Source: Bacteroidota bacterium
GTDB taxonomy: Bacteria; Bacteroidota; Bacteroidia; Flavobacteriales; Flavobacteriaceae
NCBI GenBank assembly: GCA_003650305.1
Contig: QMOV01000013.1
Coordinates: forward strand, 1 to 38,132
Length of the DNA stretch: 38,132 nucleotides
Reading direction: 5' to 3'
Part shown: piece after piece, positions 8,138-15,670 of the stretch
How positions within the stretch are numbered: the first letter of the stretch is position 1
How the letters are laid out: each line of letters opens with the position of its first letter
Translations under genes and position numbers: made by a program
The notes under the pieces: model-generated
What the model was told of the DNA's origin: nothing
The model's database searches: none
The model's input: the letters and a program-made list of their open reading frames with translations, nothing else

Positions 8138-8707
8138 ATGAAAAAATTAGTATTAATAATCGCAATAGTTGCACTGCCTATAATGACTTTTGGACAAAGT
8201 ATTTTCGATAAATTCGAAGATATGGATGGTGTTACCTCTGTAGTAGTAAACCAGAAAATGTTTAAAATGCTTGCTAGTATAGAAGTTAATTTAGACGACA
8301 AAGAAGATCAAGAATACTTCGATTTAATTAAAAAAATAACGAGCCTTAAGGTTTTAACAACTGGAGATTCAAAGATTTCGGCTGAAATGAAAGCTAAAGT
8401 AAATAGTTATTTAAAAAGCACTCAGTTAGAAGAATTAATGAGAATTAAAGATGGAGATCAAACCGTTAAATTCTATGTTAAAGAAGGAAAAGACGAGAAC
8501 CACGTAGAAGAACTATTAATGTTTGTTACAGGTTTAAAAGAATTTACAAAAGGTAAAGATATTTCTATTAATGGAGAAAAACGCGAAATAGAAACAGTAT
8601 TATTATCATTAACAGGAGATATCGATCTTAAGCAAATTTCTAAACTTACAAGCAAAATGGATTTGCCAGGTGGTAAACATTTAGAGAAGGCTGGAGACAA
8701 GAATTAA
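8138..8707 (+). CDS. DUF4252-family exported protein
   Basis: 189 residues with a signal peptide MKKLVLIIAIVALPIMTFGQ (cleavage after about residue 20). The mature protein begins SIFDKFEDMDGVTSVVVNQKMFKMLA, which I recognise as the opening of DUF4252 proteins. The function of the family is unknown. It follows the candidate anti-sigma gene by 25 bases and is followed after 18 bases by a second member of the same family, so the two are likely co-transcribed from the ECF promoter. An envelope-stress role is an inference from this context only. Confidence 0.8.
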   Translation: MKKLVLIIAIVALPIMTFGQSIFDKFEDMDGVTSVVVNQKMFKMLASIEVNLDDKEDQEYFDLIKKITSLKVLTTGDSKISAEMKAKVNSYLKSTQLEELMRIKDGDQTVKFYVKEGKDENHVEELLMFVTGLKEFTKGKDISINGEKREIETVLLSLTGDIDLKQISKLTSKMDLPGGKHLEKAGDKN

Positions 8708-8725
8708 GAAAATGAAATAATCATC

Positions 8726-9280
8726 ATGAACACATCAATCAAAAGAATTGTAATGTCACTCTTTATAGTTGCGGTTTTAACAAGCTGCAACTATGGAGAG
8801 ACCTTACAAGGGTATTACGTTGCCAATCAAGAACAACCAAATTTTATTTCTGTAGATATACCTACTAGTTTTGTTAATATAGATGAAACTACTTTAAGTG
8901 AAGCGCAAAAGGAGGCATACGAATCGATAGACAAACTAAATATGTTAGGTTATACATTAACCGATGATAATGTAGAAGAATATAAAGTAGAATTAACTAA
9001 AGTGCAAAATATTTTAAAAGATGAAAAATATCAAGACCTTTTTAGAGGCGGAAACTCTACTACTGGTAAGATTATTGTAAAATATATTGGCACTGATACT
9101 TCTATTGATGAGCTTATTATTTTTGGAAGCGTAAATGACAAAGGTTTTGCTATAGTAAGAGTATTAGGAGATAATATGGAACCAGCAAAACTAATGATGT
9201 TAGGCAACGTTATGAAAAATGCAAGTACCGATGAGAATAATGTTGCAGAATTTATGAACTTCTTTAATATGGTAAAATAA
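8726..9280 (+). CDS. DUF4252-family lipoprotein
   Basis: 184 residues. MNTSIKRIVMSLFIVAVLTSC is a lipoprotein signal with the lipobox Cys at residue 21; an ATG nine codons in would also leave an acceptable signal. The mature part (NYGETLQGYYVANQEQPNFISVDIPTSFVNI, split here as NYGETLQGYY and FISVDIPTSFVNI) and the C-terminal FGSVNDKGFAIVRVLGDNM resemble DUF4252 proteins. It appears to be a diverged partner of the upstream secreted protein: one soluble, one lipid-anchored. It is the last gene of the ECF operon. Function unknown. Confidence 0.78.
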   Translation: MNTSIKRIVMSLFIVAVLTSCNYGETLQGYYVANQEQPNFISVDIPTSFVNIDETTLSEAQKEAYESIDKLNMLGYTLTDDNVEEYKVELTKVQNILKDEKYQDLFRGGNSTTGKIIVKYIGTDTSIDELIIFGSVNDKGFAIVRVLGDNMEPAKLMMLGNVMKNASTDENNVAEFMNFFNMVK

Positions 9281-9324
9281 AATCTTTTAAAAGTTAATTT
9301 AGAAGTCCAATATAATTTGATTTA

Positions 9325-9384
9325 AAAAACTTGCTAATCCCGTCCCGATAATTATCGGGAGCTATCGGGAGGCAGTTTTTTTTT
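9325..9384. terminator. Composite bidirectional terminator built on a palindromic repeat
   Basis: Outer arms AAAAACTTGC (9325-9334) and GGCAGTTTTTTTTT (9371-9384) pair imperfectly and enclose TCCCGATAATTATCGGGA (9343-9360, a perfect 18-base palindrome) plus a further half copy GCTATCGGGA (9361-9370). A T-run follows on the plus strand, and A-run on the left acts as the T-run for the minus strand. It separates the convergent DUF4252 operon and the small membrane gene. Its right half encodes the C-terminus of that gene. Confidence 0.65.
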
Positions 9385-9552
9385 GTCTTTACTCTTCGAT
9401 TTTACTACAAGGATTATATTTATAACTATTGCAAAAAAGCCAACAAACAAAATCGTTTTAACCAAAAAATGATTTAAAATATCAAGCAGTCCGCTTACAA
9501 AAAAGAATAGTGCAAAAATAGCAGTAGATAACAAAAATATTTTGTCATTCAT
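9352..9552 (-). CDS. Small two-helix membrane protein
   Basis: 66 residues starting at ATG 9552, one base past the purB stop, so probably translated from the purB transcript. Two hydrophobic helices are visible (about residues 3-22, IFLLSTAIFALFFFVSGLLD, and about 31-51). They are followed by a basic tail SKSKDKKK. I do not recognise a family. The last residues LPPDSSR and the TAA stop come from the palindromic terminator repeat at 9343-9384, so the original C-terminus has probably been replaced or trimmed. Function unknown; the coding call is supported by the clean two-helix pattern and tight spacing. Confidence 0.6.
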   Translation of the reverse strand: MNDKIFLLSTAIFALFFFVSGLLDILNHFLVKTILFVGFFAIVINIILVVKSKSKDKKKLPPDSSR

Positions 9553-9553
9553 T

Positions 9554-10897
9554 TTATATTCCTGTATAATTACGAGGTGAAATTGCTTTGAGTTCTGTTT
9601 TTATAGCATCACTAACTTTTAGAGTGTCAATAAAGTTAGATATGGAAGTTTGAGTAATAGCCTCATTAGTTCTTGTTAATCCTTTTAATGCTTCATAAGG
9701 ATTTGGGTAACCTTCACGACGTAAAATAGTTTGAATTGCTTCTGCAACAACTACCCAATTGTTTTCTAAATCTTCAGCAATTTTTACTTCATTTAATAAT
9801 AACTTATTCAATCCTTTTAAGGTTGATTTAAAACCAATTAAGGTATGTCCAAAAGGAACGCCAACATTACGCAATACTGTACTGTCGGTTAAATCGCGTT
9901 GCAAACGCGAAATAGGTAATTTGGCAGATAAGTGTTCAAAAATAGCATTGGCAAGACCAAGATTACCTTCGCTGTTTTCAAAATCTATCGGGTTTACTTT
10001 ATGTGGCATTGCAGAACTGCCAACTTCACCATCTTTTATTTTCTGCTTAAAATAGTCCATAGACACATAAGTCCAAATATCTCTGTTTAAATCTATAATG
10101 ATAGTATTGATGCGCTTTAGACCATCAAACAGCGCAGCCATATGATCGTAATGTTCAATTTGTGTCGTAGGAAAGGAGTGTTGCAAACCTAATTTTTCCT
10201 GAACAAATCGAGAACCAAAATCTTTCCAGTTTATATCTGGATATGCAACATGGTGTGCATTAAAATTACCAGTGGCACCTCCAAATTTTGCAGCACTTGG
10301 TATATCGTTTAGTAAGTTAAATTGCTCTTCAAGACGAACAGCAAAAACCTCAATTTCTTTACCAAGTCGAGTTGGAGAAGCTGGTTGCCCATGAGTTCTT
10401 GCTAACATTGGTATAGCTTTCCATTCTTCAGATAAACTTTTTAACTTTTCTAAAACAGTAGAATATTCAGGAATATAAACCTCGTTCATTGCTTCCTTTA
10501 TGCTTAAAGGAATCGCTGTATTATTAATGTCTTGTGAAGTTAATCCAAAATGGATGAATTCTTTGTACTTAGTCAAGCTTAGCTTGTCAAACTTATCTTT
10601 TATAAAATACTCAACCGCTTTAACATCATGATTGGTAACACCTTCTATTTTCTTAACAGCTAAAGCATCTTCAGTAGAAAAACCCGTATAAATTGCTCTT
10701 AAATCATCAAAAAGGCTTATGTTAAAATCGGCAAGTTGAGGTAGAGGAATTTCACAAAGCGAAATAAAATATTCTATTTCAACTTGCACACGATATTTGA
10801 TAAGAGCTTCTTCGGAAAAATATGGAGCTAATGCTTCCACTTTACTTCGGTAGCGACCATCAATTGGCGAAATAGCATTAAGTGATGATAATGACAT
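9554..10897 (-). CDS. purB: Adenylosuccinate lyase
   Basis: Cytoplasmic enzyme of purine synthesis that cleaves SAICAR to AICAR and adenylosuccinate to AMP, releasing fumarate. 447 residues, matching the family length. Visible landmarks are the N-terminal SPIDGRY, the substrate-binding GLTSQDINNT (about 118-127), ARTHGQPASP with His169, and the fumarase/lyase signature SSAMPHKVNP at 294-303 in the catalytic loop. The start codon MSLSSLNAISPIDGRY fits homologues. A TAnnTTTG-type box (TATCTTTG) lies at 10918-10925 on the minus strand, about 20 bases upstream of the start. Confidence 0.97.
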   Translation of the reverse strand: MSLSSLNAISPIDGRYRSKVEALAPYFSEEALIKYRVQVEIEYFISLCEIPLPQLADFNISLFDDLRAIYTGFSTEDALAVKKIEGVTNHDVKAVEYFIKDKFDKLSLTKYKEFIHFGLTSQDINNTAIPLSIKEAMNEVYIPEYSTVLEKLKSLSEEWKAIPMLARTHGQPASPTRLGKEIEVFAVRLEEQFNLLNDIPSAAKFGGATGNFNAHHVAYPDINWKDFGSRFVQEKLGLQHSFPTTQIEHYDHMAALFDGLKRINTIIIDLNRDIWTYVSMDYFKQKIKDGEVGSSAMPHKVNPIDFENSEGNLGLANAIFEHLSAKLPISRLQRDLTDSTVLRNVGVPFGHTLIGFKSTLKGLNKLLLNEVKIAEDLENNWVVVAEAIQTILRREGYPNPYEALKGLTRTNEAITQTSISNFIDTLKVSDAIKTELKAISPRNYTGI

Positions 10898-10917
10898 AAG
10901 TTGTGTTTTTCAAGTTG

Positions 10918-10925
10918 CAAAGATA
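10918..10925 (-). promoter_or_regulatory. -7 promoter box for purB
   Basis: Minus-strand TATCTTTG matches TAnnTTTG and puts the start of transcription about 14 bases before the purB ATG. No clear -33 partner is visible. Confidence 0.4.
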
Positions 10926-10939
10926 ATTCTTTTGGTTGG

Positions 10940-11020
10940 AAGACCGAAGACGGAAGTCAGAAGTTTTTTAAACTGCAACAAGAACGGAATTAATTAAAAA
11001 TTGCGATTTACGATTTTTAA
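10940..11020. repeat. Degenerate intergenic repeats upstream of purB
   Basis: The 165-base gap between purB and the HEAT-like gene contains a degenerate GAAGNC run (GAAGACCGAAGACGGAAGTC, 10940-10959) and GATTTACGATTTTT at 11005-11018. The latter is identical over 14 bases to sequence inserted in the riboswitch (3060-3073). No gene is seen. Confidence 0.5.
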
Positions 11021-11062
11021 ATTACTGTTTACCGAGATTCTCAACCGAACACTAATATTTAA

Positions 11063-11623
11063 TTATTTTATTTTTTTTAAAAGATGTCTTGCACGTGCTT
11101 TAAACCCTGCACTTTCAGAATGAAAACCTCTTTCCAAAATCGTTTTTAATTCAGGATGAACCCAATCGTAATCTTGACCTAATAGGTATAAACTATTCAT
11201 AGAATATGCTTTAACAGCAACTTTTTGATCTGTAATCATCCAATCAAAACAGGCTTCGATAATACGTTCTTGGTAAATTGGTTTTAAAGCAATTTTTATG
11301 TTGTTGTTGTGTTTAGAATAATATGCTTTTACCAAATATTCACAAACCTTTGCCACAGGTCGAACAGCCGAATCTAAATGTACTTTATGAATATTCTTGG
11401 TAAAAATATCTAAATAGGATATTAATACTTCAAGATCTTTATTACAAGTAAATTCTAAAACCCAAGCTGCTCTACAAGAAACTTTATCATCCAACATAAA
11501 TAAAATGGATAAAAGTTTTGGAAATAAACTTTTATCGTTTAAGACCATTTGGGCATATTTTAACCTATTTTCTCGCGAACTGTTAACATAGGTTAAATGT
11601 TTATATAATTCTTCTTTAGTCAT
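11063..11623 (-). CDS. Conserved HEAT-repeat-like protein
   Basis: 186 residues, soluble and helix-rich, starting at ATG 11623. Repeated helical pairs such as FPKLLSILFMLDDKVSCRAA-WVLEF and KVAVKAYSMNSLYLLGQDY suggest HEAT/ARM-type repeats; the last segment ends GFHSESAGFKARARHLLKKIK. Homologues of this kind sit beside purB in many flavobacteria and are sometimes mislabelled adenylosuccinate lyase, but no lyase motif is present. A scaffold or protein-binding role is plausible; the actual function is unknown. It is divergent from the haem-binding protein with only 40 bases between the two starts. Confidence 0.75.
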   Translation of the reverse strand: MTKEELYKHLTYVNSSRENRLKYAQMVLNDKSLFPKLLSILFMLDDKVSCRAAWVLEFTCNKDLEVLISYLDIFTKNIHKVHLDSAVRPVAKVCEYLVKAYYSKHNNNIKIALKPIYQERIIEACFDWMITDQKVAVKAYSMNSLYLLGQDYDWVHPELKTILERGFHSESAGFKARARHLLKKIK

Positions 11624-11663
11624 AGATAATTTCTTAAATTTAGGATTCTAAAAATAACTAAAA

Positions 11664-12137
11664 ATGAAGATTTTAAAAAAAATATTACTCTTATTATTGA
11701 TTGTATTTATTATTGCACAATTTTTTAGTCCAGAAAAAAATGAAGACAATACAGCTTCAATAGTTCCTTTTTTTGAAAATACAAATCCACCAGAAGAAGT
11801 TAATCTCATTTTAAAGCAAAATTGTTTCGATTGCCATAGCAATTTTACACGTTATCCTTGGTATAGCAGTATTACTCCAGTAAATTATTGGATGGCAGGA
11901 CATATAGATCATGCAAAGGAAGAATTGAATTTTTCAAATTGGAATGCTTATACCATTAAAAAGAAAGATCATAAGTTAGATGAGTTGATTGAAATGGTTG
12001 AAGAAAAGGAGATGCCTTTACCATCTTATACTTGGATGCATGGAGAAGCTAATCTTACAGACACACAAATAGAAAGTGTTATTACTTGGGCAAAACAAGT
12101 ACGCTCTCAATATGTTTTAGAGCCAGAAACAGAGTAA
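11664..12137 (+). CDS. Haem-binding domain protein (Haem_bd/PF14376 type)
   Basis: 157 residues with an N-terminal membrane anchor or signal (KILLLLLIVFIIAQFF, about residues 6-21). The periplasmic domain contains a c-type haem motif CFDCH (Cys54, Cys57, His58) in the context NCFDCHSNFTRYPWYSSITP, followed by WMAGHIDHAKEELNFSNW and a distal PLPSYTWMH with a Met that could be an axial ligand. This order matches the Haem_bd family, thought to act in redox or cytochrome-related steps. It is followed by the glycosyltransferase after only 6 bases, so the two may share a transcript although no functional link is evident. Confidence 0.88.
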   Translation: MKILKKILLLLLIVFIIAQFFSPEKNEDNTASIVPFFENTNPPEEVNLILKQNCFDCHSNFTRYPWYSSITPVNYWMAGHIDHAKEELNFSNWNAYTIKKKDHKLDELIEMVEEKEMPLPSYTWMHGEANLTDTQIESVITWAKQVRSQYVLEPETE

Positions 12138-12143
12138 TTTAGA

Positions 12144-13448
12144 ATGAAGCAAGAAGTATCTGCTAATAGTAACTCTCTCCCAATGGGAGAGATGTCCGAA
12201 GGACAGAGCGGGATTTTAATCATTGGTTTTGTATGGCCAGAACCAAAAAGTTCTGCAGCAGGAAGCAGAATGATGCAGTTAATTCACGCATTTCAATCAC
12301 ACCATTATAAAGTTACTTTCGCAAGTCCTTGTGCTAAAAGTGACAATGCTTTCGATTTGGTAAGCATTAGCGTTTCTCAAGTAAACATAGAATTAAACAA
12401 TTCTAGTTTTGACGAGTTTATTAAAGCATTACAACCATCTATAGTGTTGTTCGATCGTTTTATGATGGAAGAGCAGTTTGGTTGGCGTGTGACAGAGCAT
12501 TGTCCTAATGCATTACGAATTCTGGATACCGAAGATTTACATTGTTTACGCAAAGGCAGGCAACAAGCTTATAAAGATATTAAGGAGTTTGATGAAACTT
12601 ATTTATTTAATGAAACAGCAAAACGAGAAATAGCAAGTATTTACAGATGCGATTTGAGTTTAATAATTTCGGAAGCTGAAATGGATATGCTTCAAAATCA
12701 ATTTAAAGTAGATAAATCACTATTGTATTACTTGCCTTTTTTGTTAGATGAAGTTGATGAAGAAGCTATTAAAAACCTTCCGAAGTTTCAAGAACGACAA
12801 CATTTTATATGTATTGGTAATTTTTTACATGAGCCTAATTACAATTCGGTGTTGTATTTAAAGAAAGTCATTTGGCCATTAATTCGTAAACAATTACCAA
12901 TTCCGATAGCTATCGGAACAGAATTACACATTTATGGTGCTTATGCTTCTCAAAAGGTTAATCAATTACACAATGAAAAAGAAGGTTTTCTCATAAAAGG
13001 ATTTACTGAAGATGTCAATCAAGTCATGCAACAAGCTAAAGTGTGTGTAGCACCTTTACAATTTGGAGCTGGATTAAAAGGTAAATTGATTGATGCCATG
13101 CAAAACGGAACACTTTGTATGACCACAACTATAGCAGCCGAAGGCATGTATGGAAATCTTCAACCTAATGGTTTTATAGAAGATAATCCTCAACTATTTG
13201 CAGATAAAGCAGTTGAATTATACACTAAAGAAAACCTTTGGGAAGAGAAACAGCAAAACGGTTTTGAAATTATTAGTACACGTTTTAATAAAAAACAATT
13301 TCAAAGTAAATTTATTGAAACACTAGAAGAAACGACTCAACAACTCCACAACCATCGACTCCACAACTTCACAGGACAAATGTTACAACATCATACTATG
13401 CAAAGCGCCAAATATATGTCGCTTTGGATAGCCGAGAAGAATAAGTGA
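12144..13448 (+). CDS. Glycosyltransferase (GT4-like) with repeat-derived insertions
   Basis: 434-residue cytoplasmic sugar transferase. ILIIGFVWPEPKSSAAGSRM (24-43) is the N-terminal Rossmann start; the C-terminal nucleotide-sugar domain shows ICIGNFLHEPNYNSV, GFTEDVNQVMQQAKVCVAPL and FGAGLKGKLIDAMQNG, typical of Glyco_trans_1_4. Acceptor and donor cannot be read from the sequence. Three segments look inserted in frame by repeats: residues 11-23 (SLPMGEMSEGQSG) from a double hairpin at 12173-12213, residues 252-259 (PIPIAIGT) from the palindrome at 12901-12918, and about 400-415 (QQLHNHRLHNF) from a CACAACN-rich tandem. The core motifs are intact, so the protein may still be active. The annotated ATG at 12144 is the only start that precedes the Rossmann strand closely. 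Confidence 0.88.
   Translation: MKQEVSANSNSLPMGEMSEGQSGILIIGFVWPEPKSSAAGSRMMQLIHAFQSHHYKVTFASPCAKSDNAFDLVSISVSQVNIELNNSSFDEFIKALQPSIVLFDRFMMEEQFGWRVTEHCPNALRILDTEDLHCLRKGRQQAYKDIKEFDETYLFNETAKREIASIYRCDLSLIISEAEMDMLQNQFKVDKSLLYYLPFLLDEVDEEAIKNLPKFQERQHFICIGNFLHEPNYNSVLYLKKVIWPLIRKQLPIPIAIGTELHIYGAYASQKVNQLHNEKEGFLIKGFTEDVNQVMQQAKVCVAPLQFGAGLKGKLIDAMQNGTLCMTTTIAAEGMYGNLQPNGFIEDNPQLFADKAVELYTKENLWEEKQQNGFEIISTRFNKKQFQSKFIETLEETTQQLHNHRLHNFTGQMLQHHTMQSAKYMSLWIAEKNK
12173..12213. repeat. REP-like double hairpin at the glycosyltransferase N-terminus
   Basis: CTCTCCC-AAT-GGGAGAG (12175-12191) followed by GTCC-GAA-GGAC (12194-12204) and AGAGCGGG. This paired-hairpin form is a dispersed repeat in flavobacterial genomes as I recall them. 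Here it is translated in frame between the start codon and the first beta strand. Confidence 0.75.
12901..12918. repeat. Palindrome TTCCGATAGCTATCGGAA inside glycosyltransferase
   Basis: A perfect 18-base palindrome read in frame as (I)PIAIG at residues 253-258. The flanking protein reads continuously (RKQLP before, ELHIYGAY after) if it is removed. Confidence 0.9.
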
Positions 13449-13661
13449 TTTTTTAAGGTTTCGTTATCGATTAAGATATGGTTCTGTTTTATACTCAATC
13501 AATTCCGATAACTATCGGAAGAGTACAGGATAAACTATATCGTCCGATACTGAAACAAGCTCAGCACAAGTAACGAAGATAGTAGTTTTTTCTTACAAAA
13601 TCAATTATGTTAAATTTTAAAATTTTATCGATAATATAAATCTAAAAAGCATAAATTATTA
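13449..13661. repeat. Composite intergenic repeat between glycosyltransferase and protease
   Basis: No gene is seen. It contains TTCCGATAACTATCGGAA (13503-13520) and a block GATACTGAAACAAGCTCAGC starting at 13546 and running to a T-run near 13590. The second block matches 20935-20978 at roughly four bases in five. Both copies are also preceded by TTAAGGT(T/A)TCGTT. The T-run after the CTGA...TCAG hairpin could serve as a terminator for the plus strand. Confidence 0.6.
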
Positions 13662-15044
13662 TTACTGATAATAAGTAACAAACGTATTTGAGCTAATAAG
13701 CCTATTTTCTTTAGAATAAACAGTAAATCTAAAAGTCCCTGTTTCATAAAAATTAAACTTAAAAAACTCGTAATTAAAATTGCTTCTAACATTGTAGAGT
13801 ATTTTATCTTTGTATTTTACATATTTACCATTTTTAAGCTTATCAATATAAACTTGAAACTGATTGGTATTTATCGACGGATAATTTTCAACATATACCC
13901 AAATCATTCCACCTTTTGTTCGAGAAAAATTAAAAGATTTATATCTTTTTGATGTTCCAGGGCGTAAATTATTATTTTGTTTAGGAGAGATATTTGAAAA
14001 ATAAACTTTAGCATTTTTATAACTTGTCTTTGTCTTTAAAATTAATCCTTTTCTCGAATTCACAATCGCATTAATTTCTTTCACTGTTTTTATAGGAAGT
14101 TTTTCACCGGAAGTTGTGTTAATTGAGAAAGATCTTTTGGGAGATATTAGCCCTTGGTTTACAAGTTTTTTTTGAAGTTTGATATTACTTGCCGACACAA
14201 AAAACATACCGTTTATGCCACCTACTAGTCCAATACTTGTTTGTGTTCCTGTTGCGGTAGCAATGCCAATGACTTCATTGTCTTCATTAAAAACAGGTCC
14301 TCCACTATTGCCACCATGTATTTCAGCATCTGTTTTAATATAGCCATAATCCTTGTTAAACACATAATCTAATCCGCTCATTATTCCGGTGCTTAACGTG
14401 CTCATATCTAAAAGCATAAGATCTTTGTTACCTTTAAATTGTTGAGGATAACCAAAAACACAAAGCTGTTCTCCTTGCTCAGTTTCATCAGAATTTCCAA
14501 TTGGAAGCGCAGTAAATTTTGTTTTTATCGGGTTTCCTTCCATATCACTTACTACCTTTAAAATAGCACCATCAAAAGCGCCCATTCCTATAGCTATAAC
14601 TTCTGCAATATAAAGCTTATAGTCGTTTTCATTTTTTCCATGATAAACTTGAATTATAGGTCTAGTATAGCCTGTTTTATAAGCCTTTAAAAAGTTTTTA
14701 TCATCGATTAAATCTTTAGAATAAGTTTTGATATTACTTTTTGTTTTTCCAAAGCTATCTTTATAATCATAATCAACATATCCTTTAACACACATCTCTA
14801 CAACATGCCTATTGGTAAAAATGAAACCGTCTTTTGTAACAAAAAAACCCGATCCTCTACCACGATAACCAGATCCTTCCTTTGCTTTTTCTAATTTGGG
14901 ATCTACCAATAAAATCTTAACGACACCTTCTCCATATTTTGAAACGATTAGTTTAGTGTCTAACTGTGATTCTCCACATGATAATAAAGACTTAACTATT
15001 AAGACGAGAATTATTAATTGTGAACAAGATTGCCATTTTTTCAT
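13662..15044 (-). CDS. Trypsin-like serine protease lipoprotein (S1C-like)
   Basis: 460 residues from ATG 15044. MKKWQSCSQLIILVLIVKSLLSC is a lipoprotein signal with Cys23 as the lipid site; the frame is open further upstream to 15206 but that would bury the signal. The protease domain (about 30-290) has all three catalytic residues: His80 in TNRHVV, Asp158 in FDGAIL and Ser247 in GGNSGGP, with the HtrA/DegP-like layout (SGFFVTKDGFIFTNRHVV). No PDZ domain follows. Instead the C-terminal 170 residues form an unrecognised, probably beta-rich domain (VYFSNISPKQNNN... FRFTVYSKENRL). It stands alone, bounded by repeats and a divergent regulator operon; the substrate is unknown. Confidence 0.9.
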   Translation of the reverse strand: MKKWQSCSQLIILVLIVKSLLSCGESQLDTKLIVSKYGEGVVKILLVDPKLEKAKEGSGYRGRGSGFFVTKDGFIFTNRHVVEMCVKGYVDYDYKDSFGKTKSNIKTYSKDLIDDKNFLKAYKTGYTRPIIQVYHGKNENDYKLYIAEVIAIGMGAFDGAILKVVSDMEGNPIKTKFTALPIGNSDETEQGEQLCVFGYPQQFKGNKDLMLLDMSTLSTGIMSGLDYVFNKDYGYIKTDAEIHGGNSGGPVFNEDNEVIGIATATGTQTSIGLVGGINGMFFVSASNIKLQKKLVNQGLISPKRSFSINTTSGEKLPIKTVKEINAIVNSRKGLILKTKTSYKNAKVYFSNISPKQNNNLRPGTSKRYKSFNFSRTKGGMIWVYVENYPSINTNQFQVYIDKLKNGKYVKYKDKILYNVRSNFNYEFFKFNFYETGTFRFTVYSKENRLISSNTFVTYYQ

Positions 15045-15128
15045 ATCTATAATTATTAATGAAGAAATAAATGATATACTTATTCGAGGCAAACTGACTA
15101 TAAATATAATATAATAATAATTAAAAAA

Positions 15129-15206
15129 TTTGTGTATTTCAAAAATGTAAAGTATATTTGTCAAATAGGAAAGATAATTTTCCTTTATATAAAATATATT
15201 TGTCAA
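15129..15206 (+). promoter_or_regulatory. Tandem promoters and possible operator of the membrane/XRE operon
   Basis: TTTG (15129-15132), 20-base spacer, TATATTTG (15153-15160) is a near-perfect Bacteroidota promoter. A second TATATTTG lies at 15195-15202, and the two share the 12-mer TATATTTGTCAA. Between them is an inverted repeat AGGAAA-GATAAT-TTTCCT (15167-15184). The downstream XRE regulator could bind it to control its own operon (inference). Confidence 0.5.
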
Positions 15207-15220
15207 TAAAAATTAATACA

Positions 15221-15670
15221 ATGAATACAAAAAAAATTATGGATTGCGAGCGCAAACGTTTTTATAAAATAATCAATTTTAGACTACCACATAAATTTAT
15301 GACTATAGGAATTGCTGTGGTAGCCCTATCAATAATCATGATGTTTGTACGTGCTTTTGTAATGGAAGGCGATACAGTATGGTTAAAAGTACTGTTACAA
15401 AAAAGCCTGTTAGTTGGCATGTTGTTAATGTCTATTTCAAAAGATAAAGAAGAAGACGAAATGACCATTACACTGCGATCGCAGTCGTATGCTATTGCCT
15501 TTGTTATAGGTGTTGTCTATGCTTTAGTTATGCCTTATGTTGAGTTTGGTGTTTCTAATGTCGTTAATTCTGGTGGAGAAGTTTTAAAGGATTTAGGAGA
15601 CTTTCAGGTATTGGTGTTCATGCTTATGATTCAACTCATGTTTTATCACAATTTAAAACGGTATAGATAA
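15221..15670 (+). CDS. Integral membrane protein paired with an XRE regulator
   Basis: 149 residues from ATG 15221; an open frame 21 codons longer is unlikely because it would begin inside the promoter region. Four hydrophobic segments are visible: about 29-45 (IGIAVVALSIIMMFVRAF), 59-72, 90-108 (AIAFVIGVVYALVMPYVEF) and 125-143. Between helices 2 and 3 is a charged loop KDKEEDEMTITLRSQSYA. I recognise the arrangement (small four-helix protein followed by a 66-residue helix-turn-helix protein) from other Bacteroidota and Firmicutes, but not a defined function. The stop overlaps the next ATG by one base (TAATG), so translation is coupled. Confidence 0.75.
   Translation: MNTKKIMDCERKRFYKIINFRLPHKFMTIGIAVVALSIIMMFVRAFVMEGDTVWLKVLLQKSLLVGMLLMSISKDKEEDEMTITLRSQSYAIAFVIGVVYALVMPYVEFGVSNVVNSGGEVLKDLGDFQVLVFMLMIQLMFYHNLKRYR

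Noticed and set aside
15045-15206. Longer N-terminus for the trypsin-like lipoprotein
   Set aside because: AT-rich low-complexity residues would precede a clean lipoprotein signal starting at ATG 15044.
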